From Flavipsychrobacter sp. (GTDB taxonomy: Bacteria > Bacteroidota > Bacteroidia > Chitinophagales > Chitinophagaceae), in contig JANINW010000006.1 in NCBI GenBank assembly GCA_024508935.1, positions 543,363-607,362 of the forward strand: a stretch of 64,000 bases of DNA, given 5' to 3'. Positions 9,121-17,930 of this stretch are shown here, one piece after another. The first letter of the stretch is position 1. Each line of letters opens with the position of its first letter. Position numbers and translations under genes: made by a program. The notes under the pieces are model-generated. The model was given only the letters and a program-made list of their open reading frames with translations. It searched no databases and was not told the DNA's origin.

Positions 9121-9645
9121 CTACTGTTTACGGGCCATATCTGCCGCTATAATGCTTATCAGGTCAGCTTCCATTGTTTTGTGCAAAGTTTCTACTATTC
9201 TGCCTACCTCAAAACGGTCGCGGAAAAGAATGATCATGGGTACATTTTGAATGTTGTATATTTTATGCTCCTCAAAGTTAGCCTGCTTAGTGCGGTCTAC
9301 ACCATACATCGTGTAGTTCTTCATAGGAAAGTTTGTCAGCTGCAATATTTTGTACAGCTTAGGTATCATATTTTGAGAATCATCGCACCAGGTTCCCAGG
9401 AATACAACCATTTTGTACTGCGGCAGGTGTGCTGTAAGGTATTTTATGCTGTTCTCATCAGGTTTATAACTCTCTGCTCCGCTTTTCAGCCAGGTAAAGG
9501 TTTTCTCAGACAATAAGTCGTCGTAGGTGATAACCCCTTTAAAAACTACGCTCCCGTTTTCGGGATCCTTATCGGTAATAAAGTCAGATTGGGCAGATAC
9601 GTTCAAACTCATCAGTATAGCTATAGCCAGTAAATATTTTTTCAT
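9121..9645 (-). CDS. Secreted thioredoxin-fold protein with single active-site Cys
   Basis: 174 residues with a signal peptide at 1-18 (cleavage after NVSA, before QSDF) and a thioredoxin-like fold: strand and active-site region KMVVFLGTWCDDSQ (W86, C87) and the cis-proline loop NVPMIILF. The usual CxxC is C-D-D-S here, so only one cysteine remains and a dithiol oxidoreductase cycle is not expected. Such proteins may act as chaperones, monothiol enzymes or binding partners in the periplasm. The start ATG at 9645 directly abuts the stop codon of the MerR regulator upstream, so the two genes are co-transcribed and probably translationally coupled. The biological substrate cannot be inferred. 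Confidence 0.8.
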   Translation of the reverse strand: MKKYLLAIAILMSLNVSAQSDFITDKDPENGSVVFKGVITYDDLLSEKTFTWLKSGAESYKPDENSIKYLTAHLPQYKMVVFLGTWCDDSQNMIPKLYKILQLTNFPMKNYTMYGVDRTKQANFEEHKIYNIQNVPMIILFRDRFEVGRIVETLHKTMEADLISIIAADMARKQ

Positions 9646-10119
9646 CTATCCCAGTTGGTTTCTTATTTGCAGCAGCTTATTTCTCAGCTGCAGCAAAGAT
9701 TGCTTCAGGTCCACCGTTTGCATGGCAGCCTTTTTATTGGCTTTCAGCTTGGCTTTTGCACCGCTTATGGTAAACCCGCGCTCTTTTACCAGGTGATGTA
9801 TAGCGCGCAATTCACGTATTTGCTCAGCAGTATACAGGCGGTCGCCCTTGCGGGTGGTACGCACCTTCATATCAAATTCTTTGGTCCAGAAACGTATATG
9901 AGAAGTATTGACCTTAAACAAACCCGCTACTTCACCTATAGAATAGTATTGTTTATCTGCCTTCCAGCCATCCAGCATGTCGGGCTTTTTCTCTTCTTTT
10001 TCTTCTTTCTGCTCTTTTGGCTGCTTTTCTTTCTTTTTTACTGCACGGCTTTTCCCAACAGCATTGATCTGTTCAGGAGGTGTTTCATCACCAAATAAAG
10101 TCAGGACTTTAGCACTCAT
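9646..10119 (-). CDS. MerR family transcriptional regulator
   Basis: 157 residues. An N-terminal tail of about 55 residues ends in a lysine/glutamate-rich stretch (KKKEKQPKEQKEEKEEKK). Then comes a MerR-type winged helix at about 56-125: YYSIGEVAGLFKVNTSHIRFW for the helix-turn-helix, KGDRLYTAEQIRELRAIHHL for the wing and second helices, and GFTISGAKAKLK. The C-terminus is short and shows no metal-binding cysteines, so the signal is not obviously a metal. This MerR type is widespread in Bacteroidota. Its stop codon abuts the start of the thioredoxin-like gene. The ATG at 10119 gives a start without an obvious ribosome-binding site, as elsewhere in the window. The target is unknown. Confidence 0.88.
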   Translation of the reverse strand: MSAKVLTLFGDETPPEQINAVGKSRAVKKKEKQPKEQKEEKEEKKPDMLDGWKADKQYYSIGEVAGLFKVNTSHIRFWTKEFDMKVRTTRKGDRLYTAEQIRELRAIHHLVKERGFTISGAKAKLKANKKAAMQTVDLKQSLLQLRNKLLQIRNQLG

Positions 10120-10243
10120 CAGTACAAAATAACAAATAAAATAGGATTGTATCTAAACCTTTGCGACTTATTTGAGTATTGATAATTCGTATGGGCAGCA
10201 ATGCTATTTACCTTAATTTTGTTACTCCAATATTGAATATAAG

Positions 10244-11368
10244 ATGCAGTTAGCCCAATTGTATGAACGAGCGCTCCGGTTTGAGTTTTTGAGTATCGAG
10301 GAAGGTATGTTCCTGTTTGAAAAGGCCCCGCTTACCGAACTGATGTTCGTGGCCAATGAAATGCGAAAGGTACAGGTGCCATACAACAAGGTTACCTGGA
10401 TCATTGACAGGAACATGAACACTACCAATGTATGTGTTGCTAACTGCAAATTCTGCAATTTCTACCGCATACCCGGCCACGCGGAATCTTATATCACCGA
10501 TATAGAGACCTACAAACGTAAAATAGAAGAAACTTTCCGCTATGGTGGCGAGCAGCTTTTATTACAAGGTGGCCACCACCCTGAACTGGGACTGGATTAT
10601 TACACAAGCCTGTTCCGCCAGTTGAAGCAATTGTTTCCAAATCTGAAACTGCATACCCTGGGGCCACCCGAAGTAGCCCATATATGCAAAGTATCGGGCG
10701 TAAGCCACCGCGAGGCCTTGCTGGCACTGAAAGAAGCCGGTATGGACAGCATGCCTGGGCCGGGTGCCGAAATACTGAATGACCGTGTAAGAAGATTGAT
10801 ATCTAAAGGTAAATGCGGTGCGCAGGAATGGCTGGATATTATGCACGAGGCACACAAAGTAGGACTTACTACTACTGCCACTATGATGTTCGGTCACGTG
10901 GAAACTATTGAAGAACGTTTTGAGCACCTGGTAAAAATACGGGAGGTGCAGGCTAAGAAACCGGAAGGGGCAAAGGGTTTTATTGCCTTTATCCCATGGA
11001 CATTCCAGGATGTAGATACCTTGCTCCGACGCATACGCGGCACCAAGAACCTGACCACAGCAGAGGAGTATATCCGTATGATAGCTATGAGCCGCATTAT
11101 GCTGCCTAATGTAAAAAACATACAAGCATCGTGGCTTACCGTTGGTAAGCAGGTGGCTCAGATATGCCTGCATGCAGGGGCTAACGATTTCGGTTCTATC
11201 ATGATAGAAGAAAATGTTGTGAGCGCTGCAGGTGCACCGCACCGTTTTACAGCCAATGGCATACAGCAAGCTATACGTGAAGCTGGCTTTGAGCCACAAC
11301 TACGCAACCAGCAATACGAATTCCGCAAGATACCGGAAGTAATTGAGGAACAGGTAATAACTTATTAG
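10244..11368 (+). CDS. mqnC: Cyclic dehypoxanthinyl futalosine synthase (radical SAM)
   Basis: Radical SAM enzyme of the futalosine route to menaquinone, converting dehypoxanthine futalosine to its cyclic form. The 374 residues contain the CX3CX2C cluster motif at C64, C68 and C71 (TNVCVANCKFCNFYR). Family blocks of MqnC follow: LLQGGHHPELGLDYY, LHTLGPPEVAHICKVSG, GMDSMPGPGAEIL, TTATMMFGHVETIEERFEHL, FIPWTFQ, and GANDFGSIMIEENVVSAAG near the C-terminus. MqnE, the related aminofutalosine synthase, lacks several of these blocks in this form. No other mqn gene is adjacent. A TAATTTTG box at 10214-10221 lies 22 bases upstream of the ATG. A strong terminator follows (11391-11416). Confidence 0.93.
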   Translation: MQLAQLYERALRFEFLSIEEGMFLFEKAPLTELMFVANEMRKVQVPYNKVTWIIDRNMNTTNVCVANCKFCNFYRIPGHAESYITDIETYKRKIEETFRYGGEQLLLQGGHHPELGLDYYTSLFRQLKQLFPNLKLHTLGPPEVAHICKVSGVSHREALLALKEAGMDSMPGPGAEILNDRVRRLISKGKCGAQEWLDIMHEAHKVGLTTTATMMFGHVETIEERFEHLVKIREVQAKKPEGAKGFIAFIPWTFQDVDTLLRRIRGTKNLTTAEEYIRMIAMSRIMLPNVKNIQASWLTVGKQVAQICLHAGANDFGSIMIEENVVSAAGAPHRFTANGIQQAIREAGFEPQLRNQQYEFRKIPEVIEEQVITY

Positions 11369-11390
11369 CAATCAATAGCCTTATTTTTTT

Positions 11391-11416
11391 AAGCCATCTT
11401 TTCGATGGCTTTTTTT
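11391..11416 (+). terminator. Intrinsic terminator of mqnC
   Basis: An 8-bp perfect stem (AAGCCATC at 11391-11398 with GATGGCTT at 11404-11411) and a 5-base loop, followed by a run of T. It lies 22 bases after the mqnC stop and just before the next gene's GTG start. Confidence 0.85.
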
Positions 11417-11426
11417 ATTTTGAGCC

Positions 11427-12182
11427 GTGGCTATTCTTCAACTTTGCGGTTTTGCTTTTCTTGCCGGCCTTATAGAGGCCATGGTAGGTGGTGGCGGTTT
11501 GATACAGCTGCCTGCTTTCTTTTTACTGATGCCGCAATTAAGCCTGGTACAAACATTCGCAACCAACAAAACTGCTTCTTTCTTCGGAACTACTGTGTCT
11601 GCTGCCCGCTATATGAAGCGGGTAAAAATAGACTGGAAACATTTATCTCCTGCTATTGCAGCCGCATTGATAGGTTCTTTTTCAGGGGCGTTATTGGTAA
11701 GCTTCCTGCACAAGGAACAGTTCATGCCATTTATCATTGCTGTGCTTACGCTAGTATTGCTTTACACCATCTTCAAAAAAGAATTAGGCCTGCATCATAT
11801 TGATAAATCGCTTAGCAAGAAACAATATTACCTCTATGCAATTGGCACCGGCGGCATCATTGGTTTTTATGACGGATTTATAGGACCCGGTACAGGCAGC
11901 TTTCTTATATTTTCTTTCGTGGTATTGTTCGGGTATAACTTTCTTAATGCCTCTGCCAATGCCAAGATCATTAATTGTGTTACCAATATCGCAGCCCTCA
12001 GTTTTTTCCTGGTAAAAGGTAATATAATATGGAGTATAGCTATACCTGTAGCGGCGACCAATATGCTGGGCAATTACATTGGGGCGCATATTGCGCTGAA
12101 AAAAGGCAGCGCCTTTATTCGTGTATTCTTTATCCTTGTTGTGTTAGCCCTGATAATAAAGCTGAGCTATGAGTATTTGTAA
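11427..12182 (+). CDS. TauE/SafE-type sulfite exporter family permease
   Basis: 251-residue membrane protein of the TSUP (TauE/SafE/DUF81) family, with about seven to eight hydrophobic helices. The signature glycine-rich repeats appear in both halves: GLIEAMVGGGGLIQLPAFFLL near residue 13 and GGIIGFYDGFIGPGTGSFLIF near 144. Members export small organosulfur or organic anions; the substrate cannot be read from sequence. The start is GTG at 11427, which gives the usual N-terminus immediately before helix 1. It begins about ten bases after the mqnC terminator, so it needs its own promoter. Its last 53 bases overlap the 3' end of the convergent aminotransferase gene. Confidence 0.88.
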   Translation: MAILQLCGFAFLAGLIEAMVGGGGLIQLPAFFLLMPQLSLVQTFATNKTASFFGTTVSAARYMKRVKIDWKHLSPAIAAALIGSFSGALLVSFLHKEQFMPFIIAVLTLVLLYTIFKKELGLHHIDKSLSKKQYYLYAIGTGGIIGFYDGFIGPGTGSFLIFSFVVLFGYNFLNASANAKIINCVTNIAALSFFLVKGNIIWSIAIPVAATNMLGNYIGAHIALKKGSAFIRVFFILVVLALIIKLSYEYL

Positions 12183-13332
12183 CCATTGGCTGCAGTTTAG
12201 ATAATCTATCTACTGCTTTTGCAAGTGTTTCTTCTTTTTTGGCAAAGCAGAACCGTATAAGCTTATCATCTTTTTTACCAAGGTAAAACGCGCTGATAGG
12301 AATAGTTGCTACACCGTATTCTTTGGTGAGATATTCTGCAAATTCACGGTCGGGCATATCGCTTATCTGCTCATAGCTTACCGTTTGGAAATAACTGCCG
12401 GCAGCAGGACCGTATATTTTAAACGGTGTCTTTTTGAGCAAGTCCAAAAAATAATCGCGTTTTTGCTGCATCATTTTAGCCACATCTGGCAGCCTGGGTT
12501 GCGATAAATAGGTGGCTATAGCGTATTGGGCAGGTGTATTTACCGAAAAACAAAGGAATTGATGAATACGTCTGAATGCCTTTGTAAAATCAGGAGGGGC
12601 TATACAATAGCCTATCTTCCAGCCTGTATTATTAAATACCTTGCCAAAAGAATAAATGGCAAAACTGCGCTTTCTTAATTCTGCATGTTGCAGAACGGTA
12701 TAATGTTCCTTACCATCAAATACCAGTTGTTCGTACACTTCATCCGATACGATGATAATATCTGTATTACGCACAAGGGCTGCCAGCTGATCCCAGTCTT
12801 GCCGGGTCCATATGGCACCCGTAGGGTTGTGTGGCGTATTTACAATAATAGCTTTAGTTTTAGCGCTAATGGCATCCTTCACCTTATTCCAGTCTACTTT
12901 AAAAGACGGACTTATTAATGGAACCGTAATAGCTTTAGCGCCGTTAGTTTCTATATTGGGTATATAGCTATCGTAAGCCGGTTCCAGCACTATTACTTCA
13001 TCACCAGGCTGTAGTATAGATGTAAAAGCCGTGTAGATAGCATAGGTAGCCCCGGGCGTGATAGTGATCTCTGTATCAGGATTTACATCTACCCCGTATC
13101 GTTTGCTGAAATCGTTGGATATGGCCTGCCGTAGTTGCGGTAAACCCGGCATAGGAGCATATTGATTAAAACCCTCCTGCACAGCCTCGTGCAAAAGCTG
13201 TCCCAGGCGCTGGTCTACCGGGAAGTCGGGGAAACCCTGGGATAAGTTGATAGCGCTGTGCTGTTGTGCCAGCGCGCTCATTACCGTAAATATCGTTGTA
13301 CCTTCTGCAGAGTGTTTTTGAGGTAGCTGCAT
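12130..13332 (-). CDS. PLP-dependent aminotransferase, methionine aminotransferase (YbdL) type
   Basis: Class I/II fold type I aminotransferase of 400 residues. Visible motifs: the substrate loop INLSQGFPDFP at 28-38, NTPHNPTGAIWT (about 165-176), VSDEVYEQLVFDG, and the PLP-lysine region YSFGKVFNNTGWKIGYC. The order and sequence resemble the methionine/kynurenine-type aminotransferase group represented by E. coli YbdL. Methionine or aromatic amino acids are therefore the likely amino donors, by family. The C-terminus runs about 15 residues past the usual end (TNTHSSALLSGLTQQG) and is encoded antisense to the TauE-family gene, giving a 53-base convergent overlap. It starts two bases after the manC stop codon, so the two are one transcriptional unit. 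Confidence 0.88.
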   Translation of the reverse strand: MQLPQKHSAEGTTIFTVMSALAQQHSAINLSQGFPDFPVDQRLGQLLHEAVQEGFNQYAPMPGLPQLRQAISNDFSKRYGVDVNPDTEITITPGATYAIYTAFTSILQPGDEVIVLEPAYDSYIPNIETNGAKAITVPLISPSFKVDWNKVKDAISAKTKAIIVNTPHNPTGAIWTRQDWDQLAALVRNTDIIIVSDEVYEQLVFDGKEHYTVLQHAELRKRSFAIYSFGKVFNNTGWKIGYCIAPPDFTKAFRRIHQFLCFSVNTPAQYAIATYLSQPRLPDVAKMMQQKRDYFLDLLKKTPFKIYGPAAGSYFQTVSYEQISDMPDREFAEYLTKEYGVATIPISAFYLGKKDDKLIRFCFAKKEETLAKAVDRLSKLQPMVTNTHSSALLSGLTQQG

Positions 13333-13334
13333 TA

Positions 13335-14420
13335 TTATAAGTATTTATCTCCCTTGTTTCGTTTTACTTCTGCAACATATTCTTTTATCTGTTGCTCGCG
13401 TGAACGTTCGCAAATCAATAATACATCTTTGGTATCTACAACTATAAATTGTTCCAGCCCCTGCAATACTACCAATTTATCGTTGGGGGCTTTTATCATA
13501 CACTCACTGGCATCTATCACCATTACATTCTCACCGTATACTGCATTGCCTAAATAATCTTTGTCTGAATTTTCGTAGGCTGATTCCCATGTACCCAGGT
13601 CGCACCAGCCGAAATAAGAAGGTATCACATATACGTTCTTTGATTTCTCCATAATACCATAGTCTATGGAGATATTGGTACATTGAGAATACAGCTCGTT
13701 GATTACTTTAAATTCATCGGGAGTATTGTACACATCTCTAGCTTGTGAAAACACTTCATGCATTTCGGGCAGGTATTTTTCGAGGGCCTCCATTATCGTT
13801 TTCACATTCCAGACAAATATGCCGGAATTCCACAGGAAGTCACCGCTTTTAAGGAAAGTGCGTGCCAGGTCCAGGGAAGGTTTTTCGGTAAATGTCTTTA
13901 CCCGGTATACCTTGTCCAGCTCTTCTTCTACATCATACTGTATGTACCCATAGCCTGTATCGGGGCGCGTAGGTTTAATGCCCAATGTCAATAAGGCGTC
14001 GTTATGTGCTACAAAGTCGAGTGCATCCTGCGTGGTACGCTCAAAAGCGCGTTCATCCATTATCAGGTGATCGGCAGGCGACATGATGATGTTTGCCTTA
14101 GGATTCAATGCCATCATCTTGTGTGCGAAATAAGCCGCACAAGGTGCGGTATTTTTACGCGAGGGTTCACTGATAATATTCGCATCGTTTATTTCCGGTA
14201 TCTGCTGCTTCAGTGTTTCAATATAGCTCTGGTTGGTAATAAAATAAATGTTCTCCTGCGGACAGATATGCTTGAACCTGTAGTATGTCCATTGTATAAG
14301 AGAGCGACCTGTACCTAAAAGGTCGTGAAACTGCTTAGGGTACTTAGTGCGGCTTACCGGCCAGAAACGGCTGCCTATGCCGCCGGCCATAATAGCCACA
14401 TAATTATTCTGAATGCTCAT
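13335..14420 (-). CDS. manC: Mannose-1-phosphate guanylyltransferase
   Basis: Forms GDP-mannose from mannose-1-phosphate and GTP, feeding surface polysaccharide and glycolipid synthesis. 361 residues: single-domain nucleotidyltransferase without the C-terminal isomerase domain of bifunctional enzymes. Motifs include the nucleotide-binding VAIMAGGIGSRFWPVSRTKYPKQF, ISEPSRKNTAPC (about 83-94), MSPADHLI, GYGYIQY, FTEKPSLDLA (about 174-183), GDFLWNSGIFVW, and the closing GWCDLGTWES. The start ATG at 14420 is at the family N-terminus. It overlaps nothing upstream: the NifU terminator lies between. It is followed closely by the aminotransferase gene. It is consistent with the glycan cluster at 18-24 kb but not physically part of it. 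Confidence 0.94.
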   Translation of the reverse strand: MSIQNNYVAIMAGGIGSRFWPVSRTKYPKQFHDLLGTGRSLIQWTYYRFKHICPQENIYFITNQSYIETLKQQIPEINDANIISEPSRKNTAPCAAYFAHKMMALNPKANIIMSPADHLIMDERAFERTTQDALDFVAHNDALLTLGIKPTRPDTGYGYIQYDVEEELDKVYRVKTFTEKPSLDLARTFLKSGDFLWNSGIFVWNVKTIMEALEKYLPEMHEVFSQARDVYNTPDEFKVINELYSQCTNISIDYGIMEKSKNVYVIPSYFGWCDLGTWESAYENSDKDYLGNAVYGENVMVIDASECMIKAPNDKLVVLQGLEQFIVVDTKDVLLICERSREQQIKEYVAEVKRNKGDKYL

Positions 14421-14476
14421 TTTAATATAGCTGTAATGATTAAAAATAACATAAACAGCGGTATAAATGAAACAAA

Positions 14477-14504
14477 AACGGCAGCTTAATACTAAGCTGC
14501 CGTT
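14477..14504 (-). terminator. Terminator downstream of the NifU-like gene
   Basis: A perfect 12-bp stem (14477-14488 paired with 14493-14504, loop of 4). On the minus strand it is followed by a run of T. It lies 20 bases past the NifU-like stop codon. Confidence 0.85.
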
Positions 14505-14524
14505 AAAATATTCTTATTTAAATA

Positions 14525-15115
14525 TTATTCCGATTCTGCTACAACTTCTTTCACCTCAGGTATCATACGTTTCATCATACCTTCTATCCCTGCTTTCAGG
14601 GTTATCATAGACGAAGGACAGCCGGAACAAGAGCCCTGCATCATCAGTTTTACCACACCATCTTCATATCCTTTATAGCTTATTGCGCCACCATCCATCT
14701 CAACAGCAGGTTTTACATAATTCTCCAGCAATTCCTTGATGCGCTTTACCACATCACTATCATCAGCATTAACTGTGTTAGTGCTCACCTTCTTCACTAC
14801 CAGTTCTTCATTCACTACTACTTTGCCTTCTTCCAGGTATTGTTTCAAAAACTCGCGGATAGCTGGTATTACTTCTTCCCACTGTGTTTCGGGGGTTTTG
14901 GCCAGGGTTACAAAATTGCTAGCTATAAATACACTGCGTATAAACGGGAAGGCAAAAAGCTCTTTAGCCAAAGGTGAAGGCGTAGCCGTGCTTTCATCTG
15001 GAAAATCAATACTCTTGCCCGGGTATAACAGTTTATTAGCTACAAACTTCATTGTTTCCGGGTTAGGGGTCATTTCAGTATAAATACTCACAATGGTATT
15101 TCCGGTCTTCAACAT
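14525..15115 (-). CDS. NifU-like Fe-S scaffold/carrier protein (Nfu type)
   Basis: Iron-sulfur cluster carrier with two domains: an N-terminal Nfu-N domain (YTEMTPNPETMKFVANKLL through about residue 90) and a C-terminal NifU domain ending GSCSGCPSSMITLKAGIE, whose CxxC binds a [4Fe-4S] cluster shared by a dimer. The longest frame would start at TTG 15136, but that codon lies inside a TACTTTTG promoter box (15134-15141). The ATG at 15115 (MLKTGNTIVSIYTE) is preferred and leaves a leader of roughly a dozen bases, giving 196 residues. It is separated from the isc operon by a secreted protein gene on the other strand, so it is regulated separately. It probably hands clusters to apoproteins after IscU assembly. 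Confidence 0.92.
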   Translation of the reverse strand: MLKTGNTIVSIYTEMTPNPETMKFVANKLLYPGKSIDFPDESTATPSPLAKELFAFPFIRSVFIASNFVTLAKTPETQWEEVIPAIREFLKQYLEEGKVVVNEELVVKKVSTNTVNADDSDVVKRIKELLENYVKPAVEMDGGAISYKGYEDGVVKLMMQGSCSGCPSSMITLKAGIEGMMKRMIPEVKEVVAESE

Positions 15116-15133
15116 ATAAACATTCAATTTGTA

Positions 15134-15141
15134 CAAAAGTA
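15134..15141 (-). promoter_or_regulatory. Candidate -7 box of the NifU-like gene
   Basis: Reads TACTTTTG on the minus strand. It overlaps the longest possible reading frame's first codon, which argues that translation begins further in, at the ATG at 15115. No clear TTTG at -33. Confidence 0.35.
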
Positions 15142-15411
15142 CTCAAATTCATTGGTACGGGTAATTGATTGCCTTGATATTGATATAATTATTATGGGGA
15201 TTTATTTCCACTTCTCGTCCATCTGGTCACCTTACTTACCAGACCAACTGTACATTTTTATTTGTTTATATGTAATTGAAAATCAACATCATACATTCTT
15301 TCACATTTTTTTAAATATCAGTGGGACAGGTTTTTAATCTATATAGGTGAGCTTGAATGAATGAGAACAAAAAACAAACTAATAATCTTTTCACTTCCAA
15401 AAAACGATCTT

Positions 15412-15828
15412 ATGAAACAGATATTATTAGCGCTTACAATCATCGGGACGATGCATTTTAGCGCAAACGCACAAGTTGACAGCAAATTTGCCCAAAACTA
15501 TAAAGTATGTATGGTAGGTGATAAATATAAAACCTGCGCGCCGGATGATGATGCAATACAACCTTCTAATAAAGAAGCCAAAAAAACCGAAGCAGCGCTT
15601 CGCAGGTTGGATAGCTATGTAAGAGTAAGGTCTACTACAACAGCTACCAGTAAAAAGAACCCCCGTTTTAGTGCAGCTTATGAAACTCCGGAAGAAGTAG
15701 CTTACCTGGGCATGAACAGCCCTATTAATGACGGCGTTACCAAAAATAAGGTACGTAATATCAATTATAATAACGGCGTAGACGTTCCCCCTAACGATGG
15801 TGGTATATCAGATAAAACTGATAAATAA
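15412..15828 (+). CDS. Small secreted protein of unknown function
   Basis: Not recognised. Starting at the ATG at 15412 gives 138 residues with a clean signal peptide (MKQILLALTIIGTMHFSANA, then QVDSKF). An upstream ATG at 15361 would add 17 hydrophilic residues before the signal and is rejected. The mature protein is about 118 residues, polar and probably extended. It has two cysteines in a short N-terminal segment (CMVGDKYKTCAPDDD), a middle region with many Lys/Thr/Ser, and a closing stretch rich in Asn and Gly (NNGVDVPPNDGGISD). The cysteine pair could form a disulfide in the periplasm. It shares a bidirectional terminator with the isc operon. Function unknown. Confidence 0.7.
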   Translation: MKQILLALTIIGTMHFSANAQVDSKFAQNYKVCMVGDKYKTCAPDDDAIQPSNKEAKKTEAALRRLDSYVRVRSTTTATSKKNPRFSAAYETPEEVAYLGMNSPINDGVTKNKVRNINYNNGVDVPPNDGGISDKTDK

Positions 15829-15853
15829 GTATGGATAAAATTGGTTTAAACAG

Positions 15854-15900
15854 AGCGATATAAAGAAAGGCCCGCAAAACGGGCCTTTCTTTATATCGCT
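15854..15900. terminator. Bidirectional terminator between the secreted protein and isc operon
   Basis: A perfect 21-bp inverted repeat (15854-15874 with 15880-15900) around a 5-base loop. Its GC core (AAAGGCCCG) is flanked by A/T runs on both sides, so it can end transcription in both directions. Confidence 0.93.
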
Positions 15901-15913
15901 AAAAAAGTATTTA

Positions 15914-16240
15914 TTAAACTGCAAAGCTTTCGCCACAACCGCAGGTACGACTGGCATTCGGGTTAATAAAATGAAAACCTTTACCATTCAGGCCGGCCGT
16001 AAAATCAAGCGTAGTATCACAGAGATAAAGGAAACTCTTCAGGTCTGTCACCAGTTTTATACCATCATCTTCAAATACCTGGTCGTTGCTCTGGGTCTCA
16101 TTATCAAAATCCAATTTATAGGACAGGCCGGAACATCCGCCACCTACAACACCTACACGAAGAAAATAATCTTCTGTCAGCCCTGCTTCCTGTTTGAGCT
16201 GAAGTATTTTTTCTTTTGCTTTTTCACTGATATGTATCAT
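15914..16240 (-). CDS. iscA: HesB/IscA-type Fe-S assembly protein
   Basis: A-type iron-sulfur carrier of 108 residues. The three conserved cysteines are present: C36 in GGGCSGLSY and C100 and C102 in the C-terminal SRTCGCGESF. It receives clusters from IscU and delivers them to targets. Third gene of a minus-strand operon, 22 bases after iscU, and it ends 13 bases before the strong bidirectional terminator. ErpA or SufA would be alternative names for the same family. The operon position favours IscA. Confidence 0.93.
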   Translation of the reverse strand: MIHISEKAKEKILQLKQEAGLTEDYFLRVGVVGGGCSGLSYKLDFDNETQSNDQVFEDDGIKLVTDLKSFLYLCDTTLDFTAGLNGKGFHFINPNASRTCGCGESFAV

Positions 16241-16262
16241 ACTACGCTGTTTAACTTACTAC

Positions 16263-16679
16263 TCAATGCTTTTTTTCTTCCAGTTCTAATTCAGCCAAAC
16301 CGTTCTTTACACGGTAGTCATTTATTGCTGCTTTAATTGCGTCTTCTGCCAATACGGAGCAGTGAATTTTTACAGGGGGTAAATTCAGTTCTTCCACAAT
16401 ATCCATATTATCAATAGCCAGCGCCTGGTCTACAGTTTTACCTTTCAGCCATTCTGTAGCCAGTGAAGATGATGCTATAGCCGACCCACACCCGAAGGTT
16501 TTGAACTTAGCATCGCTAATAATGCCACTTTCTTCATCCACTTCTATCTGTAAACGCATTACATCACCACATTCAGGAGCGCCAACAAGGCCGGTGCCCA
16601 CATTTTTCTTCGCTTTGTCTAACGTACCAACATTTTTAGGATGCTGGTAGTGATCAATAACTTTTTCAGAATATGCCAT
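16263..16679 (-). CDS. iscU: Iron-sulfur cluster scaffold IscU
   Basis: Scaffold on which [2Fe-2S] clusters are built from IscS-derived sulfur. The 138 residues include the three ligand cysteines C37 (GAPECGDV), C64 (TFGCGSAIASSS) and C107 (PPVKIHCSVL), the conserved aspartate two residues after C37, and the LPPVK chaperone-binding motif (residues 100-104). The N-terminus AYSEKVIDHYQHPKNVG is typical. It lies 30 bases downstream of iscS and 22 upstream of iscA. No hscA/hscB or ferredoxin gene follows, so this is the short iscSUA arrangement. Confidence 0.96.
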   Translation of the reverse strand: MAYSEKVIDHYQHPKNVGTLDKAKKNVGTGLVGAPECGDVMRLQIEVDEESGIISDAKFKTFGCGSAIASSSLATEWLKGKTVDQALAIDNMDIVEELNLPPVKIHCSVLAEDAIKAAINDYRVKNGLAELELEEKKH

Positions 16680-16709
16680 GACATTGTGTTTACTATGTTT
16701 TTAAAAAAA

Positions 16710-17930
16710 TTAATGGTGTGCCCATTCAATGCTGTTAAGGTCTATACCTTCCTTAAACATTTCCCATAGCGGGCTCATCTCCCGCAATTTGAGTACTGTT
16801 TCTTTAATAGCACCAATGGTATAGTCTATTTGCTCTTCGGTAGTAAAACGGCCCAGGCCAAAACGTAATGAACTGTGTGCCAGGTCGTCGCCCAGCCCTA
16901 ATGCTTTCAATACATAAGAAGGTTCCAAAGAGGCTGAAGTACAGGCAGAGCCGCTGGAAAGTGCAATATTTTTATTGAACCCCATCATCAAACCTTCACC
17001 TTCTACATATTTAAAAGAAATATTAGCTACATGCGGTAAACGGTGTTCTGTATTGCCGTTTACATATGCTTCCTCCAACTCTAATAACCCTTTTTCCAAT
17101 TTGTCGCGCAGTATGCTCAAACGGGCAGCTTCAGCTTCCATTTCTTTCCTGCATATTTCACAAGCCTTGCCAAAGCCTACTATACCCGGCACATTCATAG
17201 TGCCGCTACGCATACCTCTTTCGTGGCCGCCACCGTCCATTTGTGCAGTAACCTTCACACGCGGATTCTTGCGGCGTACGTATAAAGCCCCTACACCTTT
17301 GGGCCCGTACATTTTATGTGCACTGAATGCCATCAGGTCTATACCATCGGCCTGCACATCTACCGGTATTTTACCTACTGCCTGTGTTGCATCTGTAAAA
17401 AACAATACACCGTGTTTACGTGCTATAGCGCTTATTTCGCGTATAGGTTGCACAACTCCAATCTCATTGTTACCATACATAATGGCAATGAGAATAGTTT
17501 TGGCGGTTATAGCTTTTTCAAGCTCAGCAAGGTCAATCAAACCATCAGCCTTCACGGGCAGGTAAGTTACCTCACCCCCCAATTTCTCTATGTGTTTACA
17601 TGTATCCAGTACAGCTTTATGTTCGGTAGTACAGGTTATAATATGGTTGCCTTTCGAAGCATACATTTCAAATACACCTTTCAGGGCCAGGTTGTCTGCT
17701 TCAGTAGCTCCTGAGGTAAAGATGATCTCTTTAGTTTCGGCATTTATGAGTTTGGCCACCTGTTCACGGGCATAGTCTACCGCTTCTTCCGCCACCCAGC
17801 CAAAGGCATGGCTACGGCTGGCTGCATTACCAAATTTCTCAGTAAAATATGGCAGCATAGCTTCTACAACACGCGGGTCGCAGGGTGTAGTGGCATTATT
17901 ATCCAGGTAAATCGGCAATTTCAAATCCAT
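16710..17930 (-). CDS. iscS: Cysteine desulfurase IscS
   Basis: PLP enzyme that removes sulfur from L-cysteine as a persulfide for Fe-S assembly. It shows the N-terminus [32 protein letters not shown], the PLP-lysine [18 protein letters not shown], and the mobile loop with the persulfide cysteine [17 protein letters not shown]. The frame extends to an ATG at 17948 (MGFIEF), but family members begin directly with M-x-LPIYLD. The ATG at 17930 is therefore preferred, giving 406 residues. It is the first gene of iscS-iscU-iscA. A TAACTTTG box lies upstream at 17964-17971. No IscR-type regulator is next to it. Confidence 0.94.
   Translation of the reverse strand: MDLKLPIYLDNNATTPCDPRVVEAMLPYFTEKFGNAASRSHAFGWVAEEAVDYAREQVAKLINAETKEIIFTSGATEADNLALKGVFEMYASKGNHIITCTTEHKAVLDTCKHIEKLGGEVTYLPVKADGLIDLAELEKAITAKTILIAIMYGNNEIGVVQPIREISAIARKHGVLFFTDATQAVGKIPVDVQADGIDLMAFSAHKMYGPKGVGALYVRRKNPRVKVTAQMDGGGHERGMRSGTMNVPGIVGFGKACEICRKEMEAEAARLSILRDKLEKGLLELEEAYVNGNTEHRLPHVANISFKYVEGEGLMMGFNKNIALSSGSACTSASLEPSYVLKALGLGDDLAHSSLRFGLGRFTTEEQIDYTIGAIKETVLKLREMSPLWEMFKEGIDLNSIEWAHH

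Noticed and set aside
10562..11299. 245-codon open frame on the minus strand
   Set aside because: Antisense shadow of mqnC; no recognisable domain.
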